Counted from the first letter of the stretch, positions 14,989 through 24,254 are shown. The stretch: DNA of 40,667 nucleotides from an uncultured Collinsella sp. (GCA_902479095.1 CABSNL010000014.1:1-40667); one strand, 5' to 3'. Numbers and translations are program-made. The notes: generated by a model not told the origin, from the sequence alone.

Positions 14989-15615
14989 CTAATTACTTTG
15001 TTGGGGGTCCACTATTTGCTGGAGGGTGAACTTGCATTGCATTGGCTCGCCTTCTGCTTGTGGCTTTGCCTCATCGAAATCGAAGATCATGATGGCGCAG
15101 TTGGGGAGTTTTGTTGGGAGCTCGAAACCCTCTGGGGCTGCAGCCTTGATGAATTGGCGGCTGGCGCTGCCGTGGCTTACTGCTAGGAGGGTTTCGATGC
15201 CCTCGGAGCCCATGATATTGGTGAGGGTGGCTACCATGCGTTCTTGCAACGCCTTGCTTCCCTCTCCTCCGAAGGGGACCAAGTCCTCGCCCGGATCCCA
15301 GACGTCGGTGGGTAGCGCGTCGTGGGGGCCTTCTTCGAAGGTGCCGTAGCAGCGTTCGATGATGCCTTCGCAGGGCTCGACTGCGGCGTCCGGACCGAGG
15401 AGTTCGCATGCGACGAGACTTGCCGTGTCCATGGCTCGGCCCAAGGGTGATGAGACCACTTTGTCGGGGACGACGCCGTTGGCTTTGAGCCACGCGGCCG
15501 CTGCCTGCGCCTGCTGGCGACCCAAATCGGTGAGCGGTGAATCGCAGCGACCCTGGACCAGCTTTTTGACGTTGAACTCCGTCTGACCGTGGCGGAGTAG
15601 GTATAGTCGCTTCAT
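14989..15615 (-). CDS. Histidine phosphatase family protein (phosphoglycerate mutase-like)
   Basis: A 208-aa protein of the phosphoglycerate mutase/acid phosphatase superfamily. It opens YLLRHGQTEFN, with the catalytic RHG histidine at about residue 9; VVSSPLGRAMDTA supplies the second arginine; E86 in EGIIERCYGTFE is the likely acid; and VSHGSASRQF has the second catalytic histidine. The small size and divergence from GpmA suggest a phosphatase of small phosphorylated substrates (CobC/YhfR-like) rather than a glycolytic mutase. ATG 15615 follows GGGGAG. It lies 40 bp after the CDF exporter gene and is probably co-transcribed with it. Confidence 0.9.
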   Translation of the reverse strand: MKRLYLLRHGQTEFNVKKLVQGRCDSPLTDLGRQQAQAAAAWLKANGVVPDKVVSSPLGRAMDTASLVACELLGPDAAVEPCEGIIERCYGTFEEGPHDALPTDVWDPGEDLVPFGGEGSKALQERMVATLTNIMGSEGIETLLAVSHGSASRQFIKAAAPEGFELPTKLPNCAIMIFDFDEAKPQAEGEPMQCKFTLQQIVDPQQSN

Positions 15616-15654
15616 GCTCTCCCCTTCTGTATAACTTGCTTTGCCGGCGCAGCC

Positions 15655-16815
15655 CTACTCGTGGGTATGGCCTACGTAGTCTTCATCGATCGTAATCTTG
15701 GCAATCGACTTGGGGTATTCCGACTCGACCCGTTTCGCCAACGCGTGCTTTAAGTCTTCGGCACTCATCTGCAGATCCGCGGGACGCACGCAGTCAAAGA
15801 TCACGTTGGTGTGCGTAGGACCCGGCACGCAGCGAAGGTCGTGAATCGAAAGGCGGCTATCGATCTGTTGAGCCATTGCGTTGATGCGCAGGCGCATGCT
15901 CGCCACCTTTGGATCGTCGGTCACGATGGGATCGTAGTGAAGCGTGACAATCATGCCGTCTTCGTTCCTAAACGCCTGCTCGATGTTATCGAGCGTGTCG
16001 TGACTGTCCATCGGGCTGGCCTCGGCTGCCATCTCGGCGTGAGCGCTTGCGAACTTCCTGCCTGGGCCGTAGTCGTGAACCATTAGGTCATGGACGCCCA
16101 AGACGCCGGGATAGCTCATGATCTTGCTGCGAATATGCTCGACGAGCTTAGTATCGGGCGTCTGGCCCAAAAGCGGGCTCACCGTATCTTGGATAAGCTC
16201 AAAGCCGCTCCAGCCAATATAGGCGCCAACGGCAAGGCCGACCCACGCGTCAAGATTGATGCCCGTCACCTGCGAAACAACTGCGCACGCCAGCACGGCA
16301 CCCGTGGCAAGGACATCGTTCTTGGAATCCTGAGCCGTCGCATGCAGTGTCTCGGACTCGATACGGTCGCCGAGCTTTTGGTTGAGGGCCGCCATCCAGA
16401 GCTTTACGACCATCGAAAGCACGAGAACTGCCACCAGGGCAAGCGAGAACTCGACAGGTTCGGGGTGGATGATGCGCTCAACCGAGGACTTCACCAGCTC
16501 AACGCCGATCAGCAGCACGAGCGCCGCCACGACCAGACCCGAGAGATACTCGTAGCGGCCATGTCCGTAAGGATGCTCGGGGTCCGCCGGCTTGCTCGCC
16601 AGCTTAAAGCCCAGCACGCTCACGATATTCGAGCTGGCATCGGACAGGTTGTTCATGGCATCCGCCACAATCGAAACCGATCCCGACAGCACACCAATTG
16701 CGCCCTTCGCAGCACAAAGCGCAACATTAGCGAGAATACACACCATGCCCGTCAACGTGCCCACGCGCGCACGGTCGCCCTGCGCACGACGAACGATCCA
16801 CTCGACCATCTTCAT
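15655..16815 (-). CDS. Cation diffusion facilitator, Mn-exporter type
   Basis: A 386-aa CDF transporter with about six membrane helices (roughly residues 18-220) and a long cytosolic metal-binding C-terminal domain (about 225-386). The HPYGHGRYEYLSG motif follows TM2. The transport-site residues read N55-xxx-D59 in TM2 and D163-xxx-D167 in TM5. This NDDD set is associated with manganese CDFs such as pneumococcal MntE, whereas zinc exporters carry H/D-xxx-D. Hence Mn(II)/H+ antiport is the best guess. The start could be ATG 16815 or ATG 16809; the latter has better spacing to GGGGGC. A His-rich C-terminus (DYVGHTHE) ends the protein. Confidence 0.88.
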   Translation of the reverse strand: MKMVEWIVRRAQGDRARVGTLTGMVCILANVALCAAKGAIGVLSGSVSIVADAMNNLSDASSNIVSVLGFKLASKPADPEHPYGHGRYEYLSGLVVAALVLLIGVELVKSSVERIIHPEPVEFSLALVAVLVLSMVVKLWMAALNQKLGDRIESETLHATAQDSKNDVLATGAVLACAVVSQVTGINLDAWVGLAVGAYIGWSGFELIQDTVSPLLGQTPDTKLVEHIRSKIMSYPGVLGVHDLMVHDYGPGRKFASAHAEMAAEASPMDSHDTLDNIEQAFRNEDGMIVTLHYDPIVTDDPKVASMRLRINAMAQQIDSRLSIHDLRCVPGPTHTNVIFDCVRPADLQMSAEDLKHALAKRVESEYPKSIAKITIDEDYVGHTHE

Positions 16816-16890
16816 CAGCCCCCACGGTACTGCCTATATATATCTATTGCTCAAACGGATTGTAGTGTAGCCACTTTGTCCTTCAGATAC

Positions 16891-16923
16891 AAAAAGGCCG
16901 CGACCCACACGGGCCACGGCCTT
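16891..16923 (-). terminator. Terminator after the PTS EIIC gene
   Basis: Minus-strand stem AAGGCCGTGGCCC-gtgt-GGGTCGCGGCCTT (16911-16923 with 16894-16906) followed by a run of U. It lies 38 bp past the EIIC stop and separates the fatty-acid/EIIC transcription unit from the CDF gene. Confidence 0.9.
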
Positions 16924-16961
16924 GGAGCATGGCAAAGGAATCGTCCTTGTGTCGCACAGGT

Positions 16962-18200
16962 TTACGCGCTTACTTCGGCCACGCTCTTCGAGGTTTCGGG
17001 TGAATCGGCTCCGTCCCCCATCGTCTGTCCCTTCGCCGGCACCACGCCAAAGCAGTAGCTCAGCGCCGCAGACACCGCAAATGCCACACCGCCGGCAGCG
17101 CAGCACCACAGCAGGTTCGAGATGCCGCCCGTGGCAAAGCCAATGACCATGAGGACATTCGTCATGCCGATGGTATAGGCCGTAACGTGGCCCACGGCTG
17201 CAACAAGGCCTCCGACGGCGCCGCCAATGGCCATGCACGTCAGGCACCTGCCATATTTAAAGCCGCAGCCGTACAGCGCCGGCTCGCTTACGCCGCCAAG
17301 AACACCCGAGATTGAGTAGCCCAGCATGAGCGCCTTCTCGTCCTTATCCGCAACGCGGAGCGACGCGCCAAAAGGCATGCCCCAAACGGCGAACGTCGCC
17401 ATCGTCGCGGCAATCAGGATGCACGAATCCGTTCCCACACTCATAAACTGCGCGTACGCAAGCGATAGAACGACGTTGCTGACGCCCGCTATCTTTAGGA
17501 ACTCCCAGCCCGCGGCAAGCCCCATGAGCGTGAGCAGCGACACGATGCCACCGGAATTGCCAAGCATAAACATAAGCTGGCCCAACAGCATGCCCAGATA
17601 GCTGCCCGCCGGTGCCGTAATACACAGCAAAACCGGAACCATGACAAGCATGGTCGCAAACGGAACAAACGAAAACGCCACGGCCCTAGGGATAACGCGC
17701 TTAAAGAAACACTCCACTCGCCATAGCACAGGCACCGAAAGGAGAACTGGAATAACAGTCGTCGTGTAATCGTTGACCGGCGCAGGAAGCAGACCATACA
17801 CGGAAGTCATCGATGCCCCCGTCGTCGATGCGGCATCGACGAGCTTAAGCAGATCGGGCGCAATCAATACGCCGCCCAGCATCATGCCCAGCTGCTCCGA
17901 GCAACCGAGCTGGCGGGCGGCCGCCCAACCAAGATAAATGGGCAAAAAGTAGTAGCCGGCGTTATAGAGCCAACTGTAGAACAGGCGATAGATTTCGGAA
18001 TCGGCAGACCATAGGCCCAGCATGCCTTCGCCCATAATGACGGCGACGGTGCGGAACAACGCCGCGCAGACAATAAACGGCAGCGCCGACATCATGCTTT
18101 TGGACAGATAGTCCACCACGGCCATGGCGTTTGATGAAACCGTCGTTGTAAACGAGGTGTTAGAAACTTGTGACACAGGAACCCTTTCCCAATGTGACAT
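16962..18200 (-). CDS. Orphan PTS EIIC component (beta-glucoside/glucose superfamily)
   Basis: A 412-aa, strongly hydrophobic protein with about ten membrane helices. Family marks include LGGVLIAPDLLKLVD (108-122) and GVSEPALYGCGFKYGR (303-318), with the conserved glutamate E306 of the EIIC GI[ST]EP motif. It lacks EIIA and EIIB domains, and none is encoded nearby, so sugar phosphorylation would need partners from elsewhere, or the protein may have another role. ATG 18200 follows AAAGGGACAG; the frame extends upstream but overlaps accDA without family similarity. It starts only 16 bp after accDA, so read-through from the fatty-acid operon is likely. Confidence 0.78.
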   Translation of the reverse strand: MSHWERVPVSQVSNTSFTTTVSSNAMAVVDYLSKSMMSALPFIVCAALFRTVAVIMGEGMLGLWSADSEIYRLFYSWLYNAGYYFLPIYLGWAAARQLGCSEQLGMMLGGVLIAPDLLKLVDAASTTGASMTSVYGLLPAPVNDYTTTVIPVLLSVPVLWRVECFFKRVIPRAVAFSFVPFATMLVMVPVLLCITAPAGSYLGMLLGQLMFMLGNSGGIVSLLTLMGLAAGWEFLKIAGVSNVVLSLAYAQFMSVGTDSCILIAATMATFAVWGMPFGASLRVADKDEKALMLGYSISGVLGGVSEPALYGCGFKYGRCLTCMAIGGAVGGLVAAVGHVTAYTIGMTNVLMVIGFATGGISNLLWCCAAGGVAFAVSAALSYCFGVVPAKGQTMGDGADSPETSKSVAEVSA

Positions 18201-18216
18201 GCGGACTGTCCCTTTG

Positions 18217-19941
18217 TTACATCGTGCTGTACCGACCGATTGCGCGGTACTTTTCGTAACGGAGGTTTGTGAGGGTCGCGTCGTCGAGCTGCCCAAGCGC
18301 ATCGAAGGCAGCAAATGCCGAGGACATGACGGCACCGGCGATCTCCTCATGAGACAGGCCCCTATCGTCAACAATGCCGTCGATGATGCCGAGCGCCAAC
18401 AGATCGGGGGCCGTGAGCTTAAGCGCCTCGGCGGCCTCATTCGCGCGCTCGGTATCCTTCCACAGGATCGACGCACAGGCCTCGGGGCTCACGACCGAAT
18501 AGGCCGAGCTCGAGAGCATCAGGATGCGGTCGGCCACGGACAGCGCCAGCGCGCCACCAGAGCCGCCCTCGCCTGTCACCACCGAGACAATCGGTGTCTT
18601 AAGGCCGCTCATCTCCATGAGATTCTGGGCAATCGCCTCGCCCTGGCCGCGCTCCTCGGCACCGATGCCGCAAAACGCGCCCGAAGTATCGACTAGGCAC
18701 AGAACCGGTCGACCAAACTTTTCGGCTTGGCGCATCAGGCGACGTGCCTTGCGGTAGCCCTCGGGATGCGCCATACCAAAGTTGCGGCGCATACGCTCTT
18801 TGGTCGTGGTGCCGCGCTCAATGGCGATGACCGTTACGGGGCGTCCGTCTTTCCAGCCAATGCCAGCCACCACAGCGGCGTCGTCGCCAAAGTAACGGTC
18901 GCCGTGCAGCTCCACAAATCCATCCAGGCCCAGCGAGATCATCTCACCCGCCGTGGCGCGATCTGCCGAGCGGGTCTGCTTGACAATCTCGAGCGCGGTT
19001 TTTGGTGCCGCCGAGCGCTTAAACAAGTGTCCCAGCTTTTTGCCGCGGCGACCCGTATGCACGATCTCATGCGGTGCCCCCAGGCCGGGCGCGTGCCCTT
19101 CGTGCAGCGCCAGCAGCTCGCCTACCGTGAGCGCAATCTCGCCACGCGGAACAACGGCATCGCAAAAGCCGTGCTCCAGCAAAAACTCGGAGCGCTGGAA
19201 TCCCTTGGGCAGGCGCTTGTGCATGTTCTGCTCGATCACGCGCGGGCCGGCAAATGCCGTCAGGGCATCGGGCTCGGCCAGGATAATGTCGCCCTCCATG
19301 GCAAAGCTCGCGGTTACGCCTCCGGTCGTGGGGTCGGTGAGCACCGTGATATACAGGCCGCCCGCCTCGCTGTGACGCCTAACCGCCGCAGAAATCTTGG
19401 CCATCTGCATAAGCGATGTCACGCCCTCTTGCATGCGCGCGCCGCCCGAAACGGTAAAGCCGACGACTGGCAATCCCAGCTCGGTCGCACGCTCAAATGC
19501 GCGACAGATCTTCTCGCCCACCACGGAGCCCATCGAGCCCATCATAAAGTTAGCGTCCATAAAGAAGAGCGCGGTATCGCAACCGCAGATTTTGCCCCTG
19601 CCGCACACAACGGCATCGCGCTCGCCCGAACGCTCGCTCACGCTCTTGAGCTTATCGGCATAGCCGGGAAACGAGAGGAAGTCCTCCGACGCCAGATTGG
19701 CATCCCATTCCTCAAACGTGCCCTCGTCGACCGTCATGCGCATGCGCGCGCGACCGCTCACGCGAAAGTGTTTGCCACAACGAGGGCAGACCTCGAGGTT
19801 GTCGTGTAGGCGTGCCTCATCGATCACACGGCGGCACTCCGGGCACTTGATAAACACGTGGCGCGCGGGAAACTCGGCGCACGACTCGGTTATCGGCCCC
19901 TCAAGGACATTGACCGTCTTCGCTTTTCTATTCATCAGCAT
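18217..19941 (-). CDS. accDA: Acetyl-CoA carboxylase carboxyltransferase, fused beta-alpha subunits
   Basis: A 574-aa fusion that transfers CO2 from carboxybiotin on AccB to acetyl-CoA, giving malonyl-CoA. The N-terminal beta half (about 25-280) has the zinc ribbon C33/C36 and C52/C55 and the oxyanion segment SGGARMQEG. The C-terminal alpha half (about 310-574) starts ALEIVKQTRSADRATAGEMI and has the paired glycine motif GEGGSGGALAL. In E. coli these are two separate genes. Both halves look intact. ATG 19941 overlaps the accC end by 14 bp; ATG 19935 is an alternative. It is the last gene of the fatty-acid cluster. Confidence 0.96.
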   Translation of the reverse strand: MLMNRKAKTVNVLEGPITESCAEFPARHVFIKCPECRRVIDEARLHDNLEVCPRCGKHFRVSGRARMRMTVDEGTFEEWDANLASEDFLSFPGYADKLKSVSERSGERDAVVCGRGKICGCDTALFFMDANFMMGSMGSVVGEKICRAFERATELGLPVVGFTVSGGARMQEGVTSLMQMAKISAAVRRHSEAGGLYITVLTDPTTGGVTASFAMEGDIILAEPDALTAFAGPRVIEQNMHKRLPKGFQRSEFLLEHGFCDAVVPRGEIALTVGELLALHEGHAPGLGAPHEIVHTGRRGKKLGHLFKRSAAPKTALEIVKQTRSADRATAGEMISLGLDGFVELHGDRYFGDDAAVVAGIGWKDGRPVTVIAIERGTTTKERMRRNFGMAHPEGYRKARRLMRQAEKFGRPVLCLVDTSGAFCGIGAEERGQGEAIAQNLMEMSGLKTPIVSVVTGEGGSGGALALSVADRILMLSSSAYSVVSPEACASILWKDTERANEAAEALKLTAPDLLALGIIDGIVDDRGLSHEEIAGAVMSSAFAAFDALGQLDDATLTNLRYEKYRAIGRYSTM

Positions 19942-21271
19942 AGAGATGCCCCATCAGATCGGTGTGATACATGCCCGACAAGAACTCGTCGTTTGCCAGC
20001 ACGTCGAGCTGAAGCTCGCTGTTTTCGCTCACGCCCTCAATCACGAGCTCGCCCAGGGCCGAGCGCATCTTGCGAATGGCGCCGTCACGCGTGGGCGCAC
20101 ACACGATGAGCTTGCCGAGCATGGAGTCGTAGTACGGCGGAACTGTCGCACCGGTAAACATGGCGGAATCCCAGCGCACGCGCGGACCACCCGGCACACG
20201 CAACGCGGTGACCGTTCCGCATGACGGCAGAAAGTCCGGCGTTTCGGCATTGATGCGGCACTCCATGGCGTGGTTGCGGACCGGCATGTCCTCCTGCTCA
20301 AAGGGCAGAGGCTGGCCGGCTGCCACGCGCAGCTGCCACTTGACCAAGTCGGTATCGGTCACAAACTCCGTAACCGGATGCTCCACCTGCAAGCGCGTGT
20401 TCATTTCCATAAAGTAGAAATTGCCGTCGTCCGAATACAGGAACTCGATGGTACCGGCTCCTTCGTAGCCGACGGCACGAGCCAGGTCACGCGCTGCCTT
20501 GTGCATGCGAGCACGAATGTCGTCGTGTCCGTCGAGGCACGGCGCGGGGCTCTCCTCGATCAGCTTTTGGTTGCGGCGCTGCACCGAGCACTCGCGCTCG
20601 CCGAGCGAAAACACATGGCCCTGCTTATCGGCCATAATCTGCACCTCAACATGGTGCGCCGGCGCGACGAACTTCTCCATGTAGCACTCGCCGTCGCCAA
20701 AAACGGCCTCGCCCTCGGCACGCGCCTCGATAAACGCCTTTGCCGCATCTTCCACGCGCTCGACCTTGCGAATGCCGCGGCCGCCACCGCCGGCACGCGC
20801 CTTAATAAGCACGGGGCAGCCAATGCGCTCGGCCTCGGCCGTTGCCTCCTCGGGGCTTTTGAGCAAATCGCAGCCCGGCACGATGGGCACGCCCGCCGCG
20901 GCAGCCGTTCGACGTGCGGCGTCCTTGTCGCCCATGCTGTCGATCACCTCGGCCGAAGGACCGACAAACGCTAGGCCATACTTGTCGCAGTCGCGTACGA
21001 AGCTCGCCTTCTCGGAGAAAAAGCCATAGCCGGGATGAATTGCCTTAGCTCCCGACTTTACGGCACAGGTGAGCACGGCATCGTCGTTGAGGTAGCTCTC
21101 GGCAAGACGCGGGCCGCCGATGCAATACGCCTCGTCGGCAAGCTGCGCGTGCAACGCGTCCGCATCGGCCGTGGAATAAACGGCGACGGTCTTGATGCCC
21201 ATATCGCGGCACGCGCGGATAACACGGACCGCGACTTCGCCGCGGTTGGCGATGAGCACTTTGTCGAACAT
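19928..21271 (-). CDS. accC: Biotin carboxylase subunit of acetyl-CoA carboxylase
   Basis: A 447-aa ATP-grasp enzyme that carboxylates the biotin on AccB using bicarbonate and ATP. It starts MFDKVLIANRGEVAVRVIRAC. The glycine-rich ATP loop KARAGGGGRGIRKV is near 160-172, and the active-site stretch MEMNTRLQVEHPVTE near 285-300 is intact. Length equals E. coli AccC (449). ATG 21271 is chosen over a longer frame because it matches the family start and follows GGGAAG. It starts 10 bp after fabZ and overlaps accDA. Confidence 0.97.
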   Translation of the reverse strand: MFDKVLIANRGEVAVRVIRACRDMGIKTVAVYSTADADALHAQLADEAYCIGGPRLAESYLNDDAVLTCAVKSGAKAIHPGYGFFSEKASFVRDCDKYGLAFVGPSAEVIDSMGDKDAARRTAAAAGVPIVPGCDLLKSPEEATAEAERIGCPVLIKARAGGGGRGIRKVERVEDAAKAFIEARAEGEAVFGDGECYMEKFVAPAHHVEVQIMADKQGHVFSLGERECSVQRRNQKLIEESPAPCLDGHDDIRARMHKAARDLARAVGYEGAGTIEFLYSDDGNFYFMEMNTRLQVEHPVTEFVTDTDLVKWQLRVAAGQPLPFEQEDMPVRNHAMECRINAETPDFLPSCGTVTALRVPGGPRVRWDSAMFTGATVPPYYDSMLGKLIVCAPTRDGAIRKMRSALGELVIEGVSENSELQLDVLANDEFLSGMYHTDLMGHLYADE

Positions 21272-21281
21272 GAAAACTTCC

Positions 21282-21710
21282 CTACTTTTCGTGCATGAGT
21301 GCAAAAGACATATCGGCGCGGCAGCAAACCTCACCGTTAACGCTCGCAGTACCTGTCGCAAAGCGGAACGGCCCGCGCGCACGCGTGATGGAGCACACCA
21401 GATCCACCGTGTCGCCCGGGCGCACCGGACGCTTAAAGCGCACCTTGTCCAGACTCGTGTAGAACGGCGTCGCGCCGCGCGCCTCCTCATCGCCCATCAG
21501 CAGCACGCAGCAGTTCTGGGCGAGCATCTCGCACTGAATCACGCCGGGGACCACCGGGTTTCCCGGAAAATGCCCCTGCAAAAAGTACTCGTCGCCCGTA
21601 ATCGTGATCTTGCCGTGGGCCTCGTCGCCCACCAGCTCGGCTTCGTCAAGCAAAAGCATCGGCTCACGATGCGGCAACAGCTTCTTGAGCTCTTCTTTGT
21701 TCATGGACAT
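21282..21710 (-). CDS. fabZ: 3-hydroxyacyl-ACP dehydratase FabZ
   Basis: A 142-aa hot-dog-fold enzyme that dehydrates 3-hydroxyacyl-ACP to trans-2-enoyl-ACP. The start region KKLLPHREPMLLLDEAELV is typical. The catalytic block QGHFPGNPVVPGVIQCEMLAQ holds the active-site histidine and glutamate. No FabA or FabM is in the cluster, so how double bonds are introduced is not shown here. The start is uncertain among GTG 21713 and ATG 21710 and 21704; the last has the best spacing to AGG. The start region abuts the accB stop codon (21714-21716), so it is probably coupled to accB. Confidence 0.95.
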   Translation of the reverse strand: MSMNKEELKKLLPHREPMLLLDEAELVGDEAHGKITITGDEYFLQGHFPGNPVVPGVIQCEMLAQNCCVLLMGDEEARGATPFYTSLDKVRFKRPVRPGDTVDLVCSITRARGPFRFATGTASVNGEVCCRADMSFALMHEK

Positions 21711-21713
21711 CAC

Positions 21714-22190
21714 CTATCCGATCCTCATGAGGCAGCTGCCAAACTCCACGAGGTCGCCGTCGACCACGCAGATCTCGAGCACCTCGCCGTCTGCCTCGGC
21801 CGTCACCTCGTTGAGAACCTTCATGGCCTCGATGATGCAGAGGGTCTCGCCGGCCTTGACCTTGGAGCCCACGTGCACAAACGGTTCGTCGCCCGGCGCC
21901 GGGGCAGCATAGAAAACGCCGACCATGGGAGCGGTCACCTCGGTGCCCTTAGGCTCCGACACGGCGGTAGGTGTCTGCGCGGCGGGTTCCGGTGCGGTGG
22001 CAGGCATGGCGACAGGAGCCACCGCCGGAGCAGTCACGGCACCCGGCATAGGCATGGGCACGGCAACCGGCTGTGCGGCGCTCGCGCGCTCGAGCTCGAC
22101 CGCGGTGCCATCGGGCTCCTCAACGCGCACGCGCGTGAGGCCGCGGTCCTCCATCACATCGGCTATCTCGGCAAGTCTTTTGGAATCCAT
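21714..22190 (-). CDS. accB: Biotin carboxyl carrier protein of acetyl-CoA carboxylase
   Basis: A 158-aa carrier. A short N-terminal domain (1-36) is followed by a Pro/Ala-rich linker (about 37-80) and a C-terminal biotinyl domain with the EAMKV motif; K124 is the predicted biotin attachment site. The thumb-containing form is suggested by GVFYAAPAPGDEPFV (91-105). ATG 22190 follows AAGGAG, which lies in the last codons of fabF. The adjacent divergent biotin ligase (27571-28347) is its probable modifying enzyme. Confidence 0.97.
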   Translation of the reverse strand: MDSKRLAEIADVMEDRGLTRVRVEEPDGTAVELERASAAQPVAVPMPMPGAVTAPAVAPVAMPATAPEPAAQTPTAVSEPKGTEVTAPMVGVFYAAPAPGDEPFVHVGSKVKAGETLCIIEAMKVLNEVTAEADGEVLEICVVDGDLVEFGSCLMRIG

Positions 22191-22193
22191 GCT

Positions 22194-23441
22194 CTAGCTC
22201 CTTGCATATCTACGCAGCGCGATGGCGGCATTGTGTCCGCCAAAGCCCAGATTGGTCGAAAGCGCCCAGGTAAGGTCGGCGCGAACCGCTCGATTAGGCG
22301 TGTAATCAAGATCGCAGACGGGATCGGGCGTGTGGTAGTTAATGGTCGGGGGCACCACGCCCTGCTCGAGCGCCATGGCACAGGCCATGACCTCGATGGC
22401 GCCCGTAGCACCGATCATGTGGCCGGTCATCGACTTGGTCGACGAGACGTGCGCGGCGCGTGCCGCGTCCTCGCCGAGCGCACGCTTAATGCCCGCCGTC
22501 TCGGACGAATCGTTGAGCTTGGTCGAGGTGCCGTGGGCGTTGATGTAGAGGCCCTCGGAAGGCTTAACGTCGCCCTCGGCCACCGCCAGCGATATCGCAC
22601 GGGCGATGCCGGCAGCCTCGGGATCGGGGCTCGTGATGTGATAGGCATCATCGGTGTTGCCGTAACCCACGACCTCGGCATAAATGTGTGCACCGCGGGC
22701 CTGTGCGTGCTCCATGCCCTCGAGCACGAGCACGCAGGCGCCCTCGCCCATCACAAAGCCGTCGCGATTCGCATCGAACGGGCGACAAGCCGTCGCAGGA
22801 TCGGGGTTGGTGGTCAATGCGCGACAGGACGTAAAGCCTGCAACGGCATCGGGGATAATGGCCGCCTCGGCGCCGCCGGCCAGGATTGCATCGGCATAGC
22901 CATGCTTGATGGCGCGGAACGCCTCGCCCACGGCATGGGCCGAGGTCGCGCAGGCGGTCACCACGGGCAGGGTCGGACCCTTTGCCTTGTGGCGGATCGC
23001 GATATTGCCCGAAGCCATATTGGGGATCATCATCGCGATCATATAGGGCGATGCGCGGCGGGGCCCCCGATCGGCAATCGTGTGGACGTTGTCGACGAGT
23101 GTCTGCATGCCGCCCACGCCCGAACCCACGTAGACGCCCAGGCGCTCGCGATCGATGGCGCCCTCGACATCAAAGCCCGCATCGTGCATGGCCTCGTCCG
23201 ACGCTGCCAGGGCAAACTGAACGCAGGGGTCCAGGTGCTTGGCATCACGCTTGCCAAAGTACTCGTTGCCGTCAAAACCCTTGACCTCGGCCGCCACCTT
23301 AACGGCAAACGCATCGGTATCGAAGTGCGTGATCGGGCCGATACCGCACGTTCCGGCGCACATGGCCGCCCAGGTGGCAAGCGCGGTATTGCCGAGCGGC
23401 GATACGGCACCGATACCGGTGATTGCAACTCTCTGTTCCAT
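22194..23441 (-). CDS. fabF: 3-oxoacyl-ACP synthase II
   Basis: A 415-aa condensing enzyme that elongates acyl-ACP with malonyl-ACP. The catalytic triad is intact: C164 in VTACATSAHA, H303 in NAHGTSTKLND and H341 in STKSMTGHMIGATG. This C-H-H set marks the FabF/FabB type. ATG 23441 is chosen because AGGAG lies 6 nt upstream; the frame extends six codons further without support. It is located between fabG and accB. Confidence 0.97.
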   Translation of the reverse strand: MEQRVAITGIGAVSPLGNTALATWAAMCAGTCGIGPITHFDTDAFAVKVAAEVKGFDGNEYFGKRDAKHLDPCVQFALAASDEAMHDAGFDVEGAIDRERLGVYVGSGVGGMQTLVDNVHTIADRGPRRASPYMIAMMIPNMASGNIAIRHKAKGPTLPVVTACATSAHAVGEAFRAIKHGYADAILAGGAEAAIIPDAVAGFTSCRALTTNPDPATACRPFDANRDGFVMGEGACVLVLEGMEHAQARGAHIYAEVVGYGNTDDAYHITSPDPEAAGIARAISLAVAEGDVKPSEGLYINAHGTSTKLNDSSETAGIKRALGEDAARAAHVSSTKSMTGHMIGATGAIEVMACAMALEQGVVPPTINYHTPDPVCDLDYTPNRAVRADLTWALSTNLGFGGHNAAIALRRYARS

Positions 23442-23480
23442 CTTGGTCTCCTCATCCAAGCCGTTGTTCGGCCCTGGTTT

Positions 23481-24254
23481 CTACATCGCCATTCCGCCGT
23501 CGACGCGCACAACCTCGCCCGTAATGTAGGCAGCCGCATCACTCGCCAAAAAGCGCACCACGCCGGCCACTTCCTCGGGACGCGCCATGCGCCTCAGGGG
23601 AATCTGCTCCTCGCACGCCGCGCGGACCTTCTCCGAGAGCTTTGCCGTCATATCGGTCTCGACAAACCCGGGTGCGACCGCGTTCACTCGTACGCCGCGG
23701 GGCGCAAGCTCGCGCGCCACCGCCTTGGTCAGGCCGATGACGCCCGCCTTGGAGGCGGCGTAGTTGGCCTGCCCGGCATTGCCCATCAGGCCCACAACCG
23801 AGCTCATGTTGATGACGCAGCCGCCGCGCTGGCGCATAAAGGTCTTGGTGAGCGCGCGCGTCGTATTGAACGTGCCCTTGAGATTGACATCGAGCACGAG
23901 GTCGAAGGCATCGTCACCCATACGCATGAGCATGCCGTCGCGTGTGATGCCGGCGTTGTTGACGAGCGCCCAAATGGAGCCGAAGTCGTTGAGGACCGTC
24001 TCCACGCATGTGTTGACGGCGGCGGGGTCGGCCACGTCACATTGATATGCGCGTGCCGTGGCGCCTGACGCCTCGCAGGCTTCGCACGTCTCGCGCGCCG
24101 CATCGACGCTGCCGGCATAGACGACGGCGATATCGTAGCCATCCTCCGCCAAGCCCACGGCACAAGCGCGACCGATGCCGCGCGAGCCGCCCGTGACCAG
24201 CGCCACGCGGCGCGATCCGTCGCGCTCGAGCGCGCCGTTGTTCAAGTTGCCCAT
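23481..24254 (-). CDS. fabG: 3-oxoacyl-ACP reductase FabG
   Basis: A 257-aa short-chain dehydrogenase that reduces 3-oxoacyl-ACP with NADPH. The cofactor motif is TGGSRGIG (21-28); NNAG is at 99-102; the catalytic N124, S152, Y165 and K169 (YAASK) are all present. The C-terminal ITGEVVRVDGGMAM is characteristic of FabG. The N-terminus is about ten residues longer than E. coli FabG. ATG 24254 follows AAAGGAA. It is followed by fabF after 39 bp. Confidence 0.96.
   Translation of the reverse strand: MGNLNNGALERDGSRRVALVTGGSRGIGRACAVGLAEDGYDIAVVYAGSVDAARETCEACEASGATARAYQCDVADPAAVNTCVETVLNDFGSIWALVNNAGITRDGMLMRMGDDAFDLVLDVNLKGTFNTTRALTKTFMRQRGGCVINMSSVVGLMGNAGQANYAASKAGVIGLTKAVARELAPRGVRVNAVAPGFVETDMTAKLSEKVRAACEEQIPLRRMARPEEVAGVVRFLASDAAAYITGEVVRVDGGMAM

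Noticed and set aside
16962..18476. A longer EIIC start upstream of 18200
   Set aside because: The extra 92 codons overlap accDA in another frame and show no similarity to the family; ATG 18200 has a purine-rich ribosome site.
21192..24068. A 958-codon plus-strand open frame across fabZ, accB, fabF and fabG
   Set aside because: It runs antisense through several intact, overlapping fatty-acid genes and has His/Gly/Arg-rich shadow composition.
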